Shown here piece by piece: positions 8,341 through 16,024 of a stretch of 64,000 bases of DNA (positions are counted from its first letter, which is position 1; every line of letters starts with the position of its first letter). Position numbers and translations under genes: made by a program. The DNA comes from Streptomyces sp. RB17 (GTDB lineage Bacteria > Actinomycetota > Actinomycetes > Streptomycetales > Streptomycetaceae). A model generated the notes under the pieces. It searched no databases, was not told where the DNA came from, and saw only the letters and a program-made list of their open reading frames with translations. The stretch lies in the NCBI RefSeq assembly GCF_009604455.1, contig NZ_WEGL01000006.1:124001-188000 (forward strand), given 5' to 3'.

Positions 8341-9789
8341 TCAGTCGCGGTGGGCCGGGTTGCCCAGGTGGCGGAGGGCGGGGTCGTAGGGGCGCCGGGC
8401 GGGGGCCGGTGCGGCGTTCAGGCGGGCGGTGATGACGAGCGTGCCCTCCTCGATCTGGTAGTCCAGGGGCAGCTCGAGGCCGCGCATCGCGGCGACCATG
8501 CCGGTGTTGGACGCCTGTGTCACGGCGTACACGCTCGCGCAGCCGGCCTCCACGGCCATCGCCACCAGCCGGCCGAGCAGTTCACCTCCGATGCCGCGCT
8601 GCTGCCAGTCGTCCTCGATCAGCAGCGCGACCTCCGTCTCGTCGCCGTCCCACAGCAGATGCCCGAGTCCGACGATGCGGCCGGAGGTGGTCTGCGCGGC
8701 CAGTGTCCGGCCGAAACGGGGACTGAGCAGGTGGTTCAGATAGCGGTCCGCGTCGCCGACCGGGCCGTGGTAGCGCATGGCGAGGGTGCGCGGCGAGCAC
8801 CGCTCGTGCATCGCCCTCGCCGCGGCCAGGTCTCCGGTGTCCACCCGGCGGACGGTGATGTCGTTGCCCTCGGGCAGCGTCAGCACGTCCTTGCCGCCCG
8901 GGATCCGCGGACCGAGCCGGTTGTCGAGGTCCACCAGCGCCCTGGCCCGGGCGAACTCGGTGGGCGTGAACGGCAGATAGGGCCGCTCCACGGTCAGCAC
9001 CCCGCCCTCCGGCGCCGGCAGCCGCATCACGGTGTCCTCCAGCACACCCTCGACCGGCACCGGCTCGGGCCCGCGGCCCCCGCCGGCCGGTGTCCCGGGC
9101 AGTGAGCGGATCGTGCACCGGCCGAGCAACTGCCGCAGCGCCAACGGCAGTTCGGCGGCGTCCAGCGCGGTGCGCGCGGCCAGTCCGAGCACTCGGGTGG
9201 GGGCGTCGACCAGATCGTGGGCGTCCGCCCGCTCGATCCAGGTGGACGCGCCGCCGGCCTGCGAGACCGCCCGGGTGATCTCGGCCGCCTCCAGCACGCC
9301 AGGCGCCCGCAGCAGGAACTCGTCCACCGTGCCGTCGGCGAGCGGGTGCGTCTGGAGGCTCAGGATGTCGACGCGCCGTACGGCCAGCGCCGTGCACAGC
9401 GCCGCCAGCGAGCCCGGCTCGTCCTTCACCGTGGTCCGCATCCGCCACAGCGCACCCGTGTCGGTCACGTCGTCCGTGTCGTCGCCCTGCTGCCCGGAGG
9501 GCCCGGCCGACCGCGTCCCGGCGGCCGGCCGGGCGCCGGTATGGCTGGTCGGCGGTGCGTGTCCGTGGCGCCGTGCCCACCAGGTGTGGAAGCCGGCCGT
9601 CGCGGCGAGCACGAGCGCCGAGATCACCAGCAGAGTGGGACCGCCGGGACCGTGTCCGATCAGGTTCGCCACTCCGTCGGCCACGGCGACGGCCGTGAAC
9701 AGCGCGGCGAGCTCGACGACGTCCCGTCGCCAGTGGTGCACGGGGCGTCCGTGCTTCGCTCGGGTCACATCAGACATCTCTGGAGTCAT
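8341..9789 (-). CDS. Membrane-anchored ACT-GNAT acetyltransferase
   Basis: This 482-residue multidomain protein starts with two hydrophobic segments (about 24-45 and 52-67) separated by a short loop, then a Ser/Thr/Gly linker. From about residue 115 is an ACT-like ligand-binding domain (MRTTVKDEPGSLAALCTALAV). The C-terminal 170 residues are a GNAT domain with the acetyl-CoA P-loop segment QQRGIGGELLGRL. The arrangement suggests an amino-acid-sensing acetyltransferase, perhaps acting on proteins, by analogy with actinobacterial ACT- and cNMP-gated acetyltransferases. Met5 is an alternative start. No operon partner is present. Confidence 0.85.
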   Translation of the reverse strand: MTPEMSDVTRAKHGRPVHHWRRDVVELAALFTAVAVADGVANLIGHGPGGPTLLVISALVLAATAGFHTWWARRHGHAPPTSHTGARPAAGTRSAGPSGQQGDDTDDVTDTGALWRMRTTVKDEPGSLAALCTALAVRRVDILSLQTHPLADGTVDEFLLRAPGVLEAAEITRAVSQAGGASTWIERADAHDLVDAPTRVLGLAARTALDAAELPLALRQLLGRCTIRSLPGTPAGGGRGPEPVPVEGVLEDTVMRLPAPEGGVLTVERPYLPFTPTEFARARALVDLDNRLGPRIPGGKDVLTLPEGNDITVRRVDTGDLAAARAMHERCSPRTLAMRYHGPVGDADRYLNHLLSPRFGRTLAAQTTSGRIVGLGHLLWDGDETEVALLIEDDWQQRGIGGELLGRLVAMAVEAGCASVYAVTQASNTGMVAAMRGLELPLDYQIEEGTLVITARLNAAPAPARRPYDPALRHLGNPAHRD

Positions 9790-10092
9790 GCAGCCACTGT
9801 GAAGGAACGGTGTTGCGTGATCACGAACTGATTGTGACCGATGGGTAAAGCATGCTCCGTCCGTTTTGTTGGATTTTCTACGGCCGCTCGGTCCCGTGCC
9901 GTCCGGCCCCAGATCGTGGCGTTGTCGTCATCCGGTCCTCGCGTCATACGAAAACCGTAGAGGCGGCCACTGACAATCGGCCTGACCTGTGAAAAGGGCC
10001 GTAGAGCAGAGGAGTTGGCCGTGCCGCGCCCCGTGGGATGACGCCGGCGCGCGGCACGGATCAAGGGTACGGGACCAGCCGCCCGGTCGCGC
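9790..10092. other. Intergenic region with a terminator-like hairpin
   Basis: This 303-base spacer holds no credible gene. GTGCCGCGC at 10021-10029 and GCGCGGCAC at 10049-10057 form a perfect 9-bp inverted repeat with a 19-base loop, just past the 3' end of phoD, and may be its terminator. The AT-richer part (9800-9960) should contain the acetyltransferase promoter, but I cannot pick it out. Confidence 0.5.
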
Positions 10093-11676
10093 CTACTGGC
10101 CGACCCGGCCCGGCTGGAGCGTCTGCGTGAACAGCACGGTGCCGTCGTACTCGCGCAGCCGTACCGTCAGTTCTCCGCTGCCGCCGTCGATGTCGACCTC
10201 GCCGAAGAACTGGTAGCCCTGGGCGGGCGACACATTGGACGCGGTGGGCGCCTTGACGAACACCCGGTCCGGGCCGAACGTGCCGTCCAGCGCGTTGGCC
10301 GGGAAGGCACCGGCGTTCAGCGGGCCGGAGACGAACTCCCAGAACGGCTCGAAGTCCTTGAACGCGGCCCGCGAGGGGGCGTAGTGCTGCGCGGAGGTGT
10401 GGTGCACGTCGGCCGTCAGCCACACCGTGCCGGTGATCTTCCGGTGCTTGATGAAGCGCAGCAGCTCGGCGATCTGCAGCTCGCGGCCGAGCGGAGCGCC
10501 CGGGTCGCCCTGCGCGACGGCCTCGAAGTTCGGCTTGCCCTCGACCGGGTCGGGCACCACAAGGCCGAGCGGCATGTCGTTGGCGATCACCTTCCACACC
10601 GCGCGGGACGTGGCGAGCTCCCGCTTGAGCCACTCCAGCTGCTCAGGGCCGAGGATGCCCACCGGGTCCGTGGTCTGGTCGTCGGGGGAGTTCGCGTTGC
10701 GGTAGGTGCGCATGTCGAGCACGAACACGTCGAGCAGCGGACCGTGGTGGACGACCCGGTAGATCCGGCCGTCGGGGCGCTCGCTGACGGTCGAGATCGG
10801 GAAGTACTCGGAGAACGCCTGCCGGGAGCGCAGCGCCAGGTCGTCGAGCCTGGTGCCGGCCGGGTAGGGGGTGCCGGTGCCGATGACCTCGCCCGGGTAC
10901 CAGTTGTTGCGGACCTCGTGGTCGTCCCACTGGATGATGTTCGGCACCTGGGCGTTGAACCGGCGCAGTGCCGAGTCCAGCAGGTTGTAGCGGAAGTTGC
11001 CCCGGTAGTCGGCCAGGGTGGTCGCGACGTGCGACTTCTCCTCGGTCGTGACGTTCCGGTAGACACTGCCGTCGGGCAGGGTCGCGGTCGCCGCGATGGG
11101 GCCGTCGGCGTAGATGTTGTCGCCGCTGCACAGGAAGAAGTCGGGGTCGACCTTCGCCATCGCGTCGAAGATGCGGTAACCGCCGATGGACTCGTTGATG
11201 CCCCAGCCCTGTCCGGCCAGGTCACCGGACCACACGAACCGCACGCCCTGGCGGCGCCGGGCGGGAGCGGTACGGAAGGTGCCGGTGACCGGCTCGCTCG
11301 TGCGGCGCGGGTCGTCCGGATCGGTGAGCAGCACGCGGTAGTGGATCTGCTCGCCCGACGGCAGGCCGTGCAGCCGGGTGGTGCCGGTGAAGTCCGTGCC
11401 GGAGCCCAGCAGCGGACCGTGCCATCTGCGCGGGTTGCGGAACGACTCGGTGGCCGAGGTCTCCACGATCATCCGGGCCGGCCGGTCCGAACGCACCCAT
11501 ACCAGGCCGGAGTCGGTGGTCACATCGCCCGCCTGTACGCCCCAGCTCGCCTGGGGGCGCCCGGAGCGGGCGAACGCGGGGGCCGCGCCGAGACCGACGG
11601 GCAGGGTGAGCGCCGCCGAGGCGACGAGGGAGCCGCGCAGAACGCTGCGGCGGCCAGGGAGCGGACGGTCTGACAT
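10093..11676 (-). CDS. phoD: Alkaline phosphatase PhoD, Tat-secreted
   Basis: This 527-residue PhoD-family phosphodiesterase/alkaline phosphatase begins with a twin-arginine signal: RRSVLRG at residues 9-15, a hydrophobic stretch, and a cleavage site after PAFA. A fibronectin-like N-domain precedes the metal site, marked by SGDLAGQGWG, CSGDNIYADGP, WDDHEVRNNW and LTADVHHTSAQHY, which carry the expected Asp, Asn and His ligands for Fe and Ca. It should release phosphate from extracellular phosphodiesters or monoesters. A PHO-box-like direct repeat about 66 bases upstream fits control by PhoP during phosphate starvation. Confidence 0.93.
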   Translation of the reverse strand: MSDRPLPGRRSVLRGSLVASAALTLPVGLGAAPAFARSGRPQASWGVQAGDVTTDSGLVWVRSDRPARMIVETSATESFRNPRRWHGPLLGSGTDFTGTTRLHGLPSGEQIHYRVLLTDPDDPRRTSEPVTGTFRTAPARRRQGVRFVWSGDLAGQGWGINESIGGYRIFDAMAKVDPDFFLCSGDNIYADGPIAATATLPDGSVYRNVTTEEKSHVATTLADYRGNFRYNLLDSALRRFNAQVPNIIQWDDHEVRNNWYPGEVIGTGTPYPAGTRLDDLALRSRQAFSEYFPISTVSERPDGRIYRVVHHGPLLDVFVLDMRTYRNANSPDDQTTDPVGILGPEQLEWLKRELATSRAVWKVIANDMPLGLVVPDPVEGKPNFEAVAQGDPGAPLGRELQIAELLRFIKHRKITGTVWLTADVHHTSAQHYAPSRAAFKDFEPFWEFVSGPLNAGAFPANALDGTFGPDRVFVKAPTASNVSPAQGYQFFGEVDIDGGSGELTVRLREYDGTVLFTQTLQPGRVGQ

Positions 11677-11741
11677 GGCTGCGCCTCCAGGAACGGGATC
11701 CGGCCAGTGTGCAGAGCCACACCTACTGGGACGCTGCGGCG

Positions 11742-11763
11742 CGCGCGGAAACCCGAAGTGAAC
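11742..11763 (-). promoter_or_regulatory. Putative PHO box upstream of phoD
   Basis: On the minus strand, GTTCACTTCGG (11753-11763) is followed directly by GTTTCCGCGCG (11742-11752). The first matches the 11-nt Streptomyces PhoP direct-repeat unit at about 10 of 11 positions; the second is weak. Location and gene function support it. Confidence 0.45.
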
Positions 11764-12173
11764 AACGGGGCTTGGGCAGGGTCCACCGAGGGGTCGCCGC
11801 GGCGGAATGGCCCGTCAGCCGTACGGCGGACCACGCGTGCACGGGAAGCCGGCCTACACGCCGGGGACCAGGATCGGCGGCACCCCCGGCGTGACCGCGA
11901 CCGCGCGGTCCACCTGGCCGTGTCGTCCGTCGGCCACGGCCGAGTGGCACCGATGGCCCGGACACGTCACTCAGCGGGGGCTTGAACCGGCGGCTGCCAC
12001 CCCCTGCAGCGCGGCAACAGTTGCGCCCGGCCCGCCCCACCATTAGGGCCCGACGCCGTCCGCGAGTCCCGCCGGCGGCCGAAGGCCGGCGCCCGTTGCC
12101 CGCGGCCGGCGCCGGCCCCTTCACCGAGCCAGGGCCGGTCGAGCCGCCGCCGGTGCCGACCGCGTCGGTCGGT
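11764..12173. other. Intergenic, nothing recognised
   Basis: About 410 bases lie between the phoD regulatory region and the hydrolase 3' end. Open frames are Pro/Arg-rich artefacts. Several GGCCGGCGCC-type self-complementary runs near 12080-12120 could fold, but no clear terminator can be named. Confidence 0.5.
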
Positions 12174-13004
12174 TCAGCGGCTGCCGTCCAGGATGACCCG
12201 CGCGACCAGTGCCGGGTCGTCGTTCATGGGGCAGTGGCCGCAGCCGGGCAGCCGTACCAGCCGGGCGTGCGGGATCAGCTGCTTGGCGCGCACGCCCTGG
12301 CGGCGCACGAGGAGCCGGTCCCGGGTTCCCCAGGCCACCGTGACCGGCAGTCCCGGCAGGGCGTCGGTGAACCGGACGGCGGTGCCCGCCTGCAGCGTCG
12401 CGTCGAACCCGGTGGCCCCCACCAGCGCGAGGGTCTCGGCGACCACGGCCTCCGGGGCGCGGCGCGCGGGCCGCGCGTAGATGGTGCTCGTCAGCGCGGT
12501 ACGGCCGGCCGCGGTGCGCGACAGCCGCTCCACCAGCGGCAGCGGGAGCCGCTGGGCGATGCCCCGCATCGCGAGCAGCACCGTGAAGGCGTACCGGCGC
12601 TCGGCCTCCGTCCAGAACCCGGCGGGGGAGAGGGCCGTGACGGACCGCACGAGCTTCTCCCGGCCGAGCTCCAGGGCGAGCAGGCCGCCCAGCGAGTTGC
12701 CCGCTATGTGCGGCCGGTCCAGGTCCAGCGCCTCGAACAGGGCGCCGAGCACGGAATTGGTGGTGGGCAGGTCGTAGGTGAGGCCGTCCGGCAGGCCGGG
12801 GGACGCGCCGAACCCCGGCAGGTCGACGGCGATGACGTCGCGCTCGGTGGCGAGGATGTCCACGACCGGGTCCCAGGCCTGCCGGTGATGTCCGATGCCG
12901 TGCAGCAGTACCAGCGGTTCGCCGTGTCCTACGCGCGCGTAGGACACGGTCACGTCCTTCGGGCCGTGCGAAGTGGTGACCTTGAAGGAGGCGGTGGCGG
13001 ACAT
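12174..13004 (-). CDS. Alpha/beta hydrolase
   Basis: This 276-residue alpha/beta-fold hydrolase has the oxyanion-hole motif LLHGIGHHRQAW, the nucleophile elbow AGNSLGGLLAL, the acid in TVAWGTRDRLLV and the base in LPGCGHCPMND near the C-terminus. No signal peptide is present. It resembles esterase/C-C hydrolase-like members; the substrate is unknown. Two adjoining palindromes lie about 50 bases before the start. It is separate from the oxidoreductase gene upstream, whose stop is about 100 bases away. Confidence 0.88.
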   Translation of the reverse strand: MSATASFKVTTSHGPKDVTVSYARVGHGEPLVLLHGIGHHRQAWDPVVDILATERDVIAVDLPGFGASPGLPDGLTYDLPTTNSVLGALFEALDLDRPHIAGNSLGGLLALELGREKLVRSVTALSPAGFWTEAERRYAFTVLLAMRGIAQRLPLPLVERLSRTAAGRTALTSTIYARPARRAPEAVVAETLALVGATGFDATLQAGTAVRFTDALPGLPVTVAWGTRDRLLVRRQGVRAKQLIPHARLVRLPGCGHCPMNDDPALVARVILDGSR

Positions 13005-13051
13005 GGGGTGCTCCTCGTCTGGGTGCTGACGGACGCCGTAGACAGCTTGTC

Positions 13052-13074
13052 AGCAATTGCTACCGGCTGGTAGC
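13052..13074. promoter_or_regulatory. Overlapping palindromes upstream of the hydrolase
   Basis: AGCAATTGCT (13052-13061) is a perfect 10-bp palindrome and overlaps GCTACCGGCTGGTAGC (13059-13074), which has 6-bp arms around four bases. The position, about 50-70 bases before the hydrolase ATG, fits an operator for a dimeric repressor, but no regulator gene adjoins. Confidence 0.4.
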
Positions 13075-13108
13075 CCCCGGCGAGGGTACGTCCGCGCTCC
13101 GGCGGTGG

Positions 13109-13762
13109 TCAGCCCGCCCGGCGCACCTCGATGTTGAAGTCCGCGGTCCCCAACTGCCGCATCATGGTGAGCCACAGCGGCAGATACATCTCCGTCGCCC
13201 GCGCGGCCTGGATCCCGCCCAGGTCCAGCACCCGCTCGGCCGGCCATCCGAACTCCCCCAGCAGCGCCGTCACCTGCTCCTTGGCCCCGGCGTCCTCACC
13301 GCACACGAACAGGTGGTGCGCACCCGGCACCCGGCCCGGATCCACCATCACCTGACAGTTGACCGTGTTCAGCGTCTTCACCACGCGCGCGTGCGGAAAG
13401 GCCCGCTGGATCTGTTCGCCCACACTGTCCGACTCCACCGGGTCCAGCCGCGGTTGGCCGTCCTCGAAGGCCAGCGGATTGGAGACGTCCACCAGGACCT
13501 TGCCGTCCAGGTGCTCCGCGCGGGCCGCCCGCAGGGCGTCGAGCGCCACCCGGCCGCCCACCGCGTTGATGACCACCTCGGCCGCCGCGGCCGCCTCCGC
13601 GAACGTGCCCGCACGGGCCCGCTCCGCCGAAGCCGTGGCCCACTCCAGCGCCGCCGGGTTGTCCTTGACGCGCGATCCCAGGGTCACCTCGTGCCCCAGC
13701 TCCACCAGTCTGCCGCCCAGCGTGCGGCCCACCTCGCCCGTGCCCAGCACCGCGTACCGCAT
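13109..13762 (-). CDS. NADPH-dependent F420-reductase-like oxidoreductase
   Basis: This 217-residue protein starts at the ATG at 13762, because the reading MRYAVLGTGEVGRTLG puts the Rossmann glycines at residues 7-12 and a GGGAGG ribosome site sits just upstream. LGSRVKDNP (around residue 26) would select NADP. VDVSNPL and VKTLNTVN are typical of the NADP_oxidored_F420-type family. Its start is 121 bases from that of a divergent ECF41 sigma factor, a family known to control adjacent oxidoreductase or decarboxylase genes. I infer it is the sigma factor's target. Whether it uses F420 is unknown. Confidence 0.88.
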   Translation of the reverse strand: MRYAVLGTGEVGRTLGGRLVELGHEVTLGSRVKDNPAALEWATASAERARAGTFAEAAAAAEVVINAVGGRVALDALRAARAEHLDGKVLVDVSNPLAFEDGQPRLDPVESDSVGEQIQRAFPHARVVKTLNTVNCQVMVDPGRVPGAHHLFVCGEDAGAKEQVTALLGEFGWPAERVLDLGGIQAARATEMYLPLWLTMMRQLGTADFNIEVRRAG

Positions 13763-13883
13763 CGGCCACCTCCCGTTGCCGGCCGCCGGCTTCCGGCGGT
13801 CCGCGGTCATTGTGAGCCGGTCCTGCGCCGGACGGGCCGATTCCGGGTGGACAGCCCCGACGCGTGTCGGATCGGATGGCACG

Positions 13884-14768
13884 ATGACGACCGAGACCGC
13901 GACCGATGTCTTCGAAGAGCACCGCCCCCTGCTCGTGGGTGTCGCCTATCGCATGCTCGGCCGCGTGGCCGATGCCGAGGACGTGGTCCAGGACGCCTGG
14001 CTGCGCTGGTCCCGCGCCGACCGCGCGGAGGTCCGCGAACCGCGCGCCTACCTGGTGCGCGTCACCACCCGGCTGGCCATCGACCGGCTGCGCCAGGTGC
14101 AGACGCGCGGCGAGACGTACGTCGGGCCGTGGCTGCCGGAGCCGTATGTCACCGAGTTCGGCGACGCCGCCCCGGACGCGGCCGAGCAGGCCGTGCTCGC
14201 CGACAGCGTGTCCCTCGCCCTGCTGGTCGTCCTGGAGTCGCTGTCGCCGCTGGAGCGGGCCGTCTTCGTGCTCAGGGAGGCGTTCGGCTACCCGTACGCC
14301 GAGATCGCCGCCCTGCTCGACCGCGGCGAGGCGGCGGTACGGCAACTGGCCGGACGGGCGCGCCGGCACGTCGACGAACGGCGGCCGCGCTACGACGTGG
14401 ACCCCGCCCAGCGACGCGAGCTGACCGAGCGTTTCCTCGCCGCCGCGGTCGACGGTGACCTGGACGGGCTCATGTCCCTGCTCGCCCCGGACGTGCGCCT
14501 GGTCGGCGACAGCGGTGGCAAGGCCCAGGCGCCCCTGCGGATCCTGCACACCGCCGACAAGGTCGGCCGGTTCCTCGTCGCCGTCGCGCTGCAGTCCGCG
14601 GTGGCCCTGTCCTTCCGCTTCCTGCAGGCCAACGGCGGCCCGGCGCTGCTGGTGCTGTTCGACGGCAGGCCCGAGAGCCTGGTCCAGGTGGACATCGCCG
14701 ACGGCCGCGTCACGACCGTGTACATCGTCCGCAACCCGGACAAGCTGCGGCACCTCGCCGACCGCTGA
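13884..14768 (+). CDS. ECF41-family RNA polymerase sigma factor with SnoaL-like tail
   Basis: This 294-residue ECF sigma factor has region 2 in residues 10-75 (AYRMLGRVADAEDVVQDAWLRW), the linker motif WLPEP at residues 83-87, region 4 around 115-165 (LSPLERAVFVLREAFGYPYAEIAALL) and a SnoaL-like C-terminal extension ending in NPDKL (284-288). WLPEP and NPDKL are the hallmarks of ECF41, in which the fused tail replaces a separate anti-sigma factor. I chose the ATG at 13884. The divergent oxidoreductase is its probable target; I could not find a convincing ECF41-type promoter in the spacer. Confidence 0.93.
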   Translation: MTTETATDVFEEHRPLLVGVAYRMLGRVADAEDVVQDAWLRWSRADRAEVREPRAYLVRVTTRLAIDRLRQVQTRGETYVGPWLPEPYVTEFGDAAPDAAEQAVLADSVSLALLVVLESLSPLERAVFVLREAFGYPYAEIAALLDRGEAAVRQLAGRARRHVDERRPRYDVDPAQRRELTERFLAAAVDGDLDGLMSLLAPDVRLVGDSGGKAQAPLRILHTADKVGRFLVAVALQSAVALSFRFLQANGGPALLVLFDGRPESLVQVDIADGRVTTVYIVRNPDKLRHLADR

Positions 14769-14794
14769 ACCCGTCGAACCACACACGCCTCGTG

Positions 14795-14819
14795 AGCCCC
14801 GTCCCGTGACGGGGGCTTT
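14795..14819 (+). terminator. Rho-independent-like terminator after the sigma factor
   Basis: AGCCCCGTC pairs with GACGGGGGCT around a CCGT loop, with one bulged G, and is followed by TTT. It lies 26 bases past the sigma factor stop. Confidence 0.6.
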
Positions 14820-14906
14820 GCCGCGATGTCACACACCCCGCCGCGTACGAACGCCCCATGAACGCTCCGCGGCAGGACGGCTGTGCATGGCCCAGGGGAT
14901 CGAGGA

Positions 14907-14941
14907 TTGGTCTTGACCAAGGGTGAAGGCCGCCTTATGGT
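14907..14941 (+). promoter_or_regulatory. GntR promoter with operator over the -35
   Basis: TTGACC (14913-14918) and TATGGT (14936-14941) are 17 bases apart and match a main vegetative promoter. The -35 is embedded in TTGGTCTTGACCAA (14907-14920), an inverted repeat with 6-bp arms that resembles the GntR/HutC (DasR dre) consensus built on TGGTCTAGACCA. This points to autorepression of the GntR gene starting at 15017. Confidence 0.65.
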
Positions 14942-15016
14942 CGCAGAGAAGTGCAACAACCTTTAATAAACAAGGGCGCTAAAAATCGCCGGACCACGGC
15001 TCTTGCGGAGGACAGG

Positions 15017-15778
15017 GTGGGGACCACGCAGCTGGAATCGGTGCCGGAACCGAAGTACTGGCATCTCAGGACCGTGCTCAGCGAGGCACTGGACTCCGAG
15101 TTCTCGGTCGGTGAGATTCTGCCCAACGAACGCGACCTCGCCGCCCGGTTCGGCGTGGCCCGCGCCACGCTCCGCCAGGCCCTCGAACAGCTCGAGCTGG
15201 AGGGCCGGCTGCAGCGCCGCCGCGGAGTCGGTACGACCGTCGCGCCCCCGCGGGTCGGCCTGGCCGTCGGCACCGAGCAGCACGTGTGGCCGGGCGCCGC
15301 CTCGGACGCCTGGCAGCTCGTCGACTGCGACCAGGCCGTGCCGCCCGCCGCGGTCGCCGCGGCCCTGGAGACCGGCGCGGAGGAGCCCGTGCACACCGTG
15401 CGCCGCTCCCGGATGTCCCACGGCCAGCGGGTCGCCACCGAACTCCTCTACATCCCGGCGGCCTCGGTTCCCGACCTCACCGCGATCGACGCCCCGTCCG
15501 GCCCGGCACGCGCGCGTGCGGTGCTGCGCGAGCTCCAGCACCTGACGCTCGAGGGCCAGGACCGCGCCGTCGAACTCGGCTCCGCCCGCGCCGACGACGC
15601 CAAGGACCTCGACCGGCTCCCCGGCTCCCCGGTCCTCGTCGTCACCACCCGCTTCTTCGCCGCGGGCCGCACCACCGCCCTGTCCGTCGCCACCTACCGC
15701 GCCGACACCTGCCGCCTGACCTTCGGCGACTCCCCGGACGTGGAAATACACCACGACCCAGAACGCCAGGCGTCCTGA
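15017..15778 (+). CDS. GntR/HutC family transcriptional regulator
   Basis: This 253-residue GntR regulator has an N-terminal winged helix (NERDLAARFGVARATLRQALEQL) and a C-terminal UTRA ligand domain ending YRADTCRLTFGDSPDVEI. The start chosen is the GTG at 15017, which has GGAGG six to seven bases upstream; a GTG at 14951 in the same frame lacks a properly spaced ribosome site and would sit only about 3 bases past the expected transcription start. It is similar in layout to DasR, the GlcNAc-responsive repressor, but is not DasR itself. The convergent ROK regulator hints at a sugar-related context. Confidence 0.88.
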   Translation: MGTTQLESVPEPKYWHLRTVLSEALDSEFSVGEILPNERDLAARFGVARATLRQALEQLELEGRLQRRRGVGTTVAPPRVGLAVGTEQHVWPGAASDAWQLVDCDQAVPPAAVAAALETGAEEPVHTVRRSRMSHGQRVATELLYIPAASVPDLTAIDAPSGPARARAVLRELQHLTLEGQDRAVELGSARADDAKDLDRLPGSPVLVVTTRFFAAGRTTALSVATYRADTCRLTFGDSPDVEIHHDPERQAS

Positions 15779-15809
15779 CCACCGGCCACCTCGTCGGCGC
15801 CGAGCGGCG

Positions 15810-15974
15810 CCGCCAACCCCAGGGGCGCGGGGAACTGCGCGACCAGCCATAACGGCGCCGCAGCGGCGCGACGACCGCGCCTGGCATCACGTGCGCAGAT
15901 CCCCGTATCTCCAGGTGGGGCCGCCGACCCCAGGGGCGCGGGGAACTGCGCGACCAGCCACGACGGCGCCGCAG
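15810..15974. repeat. Two copies of a 54-bp intergenic repeat
   Basis: 15810-15863 and 15921-15974 are near-identical (about three mismatches), 111 bases apart, with core GGGGCGCGGGGAACTGCGCG followed by ACCAGCC. This core is familiar as a dispersed intergenic element in many Streptomyces genomes. Here it fills the gap between the convergent GntR and ROK genes. Confidence 0.8.
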
Positions 15975-16024
15975 CAGCAAGACGGGACCGTACCCGGCAC
16001 CCGCGGCTCCCCAAGGCGCACCGC

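Noticed and set aside
14951..15016. Upstream GTG start for the GntR gene
   Set aside because: It lies about 3-10 bases from the predicted transcription start and lacks a well-spaced ribosome site; the GTG at 15017 has GGAGG.
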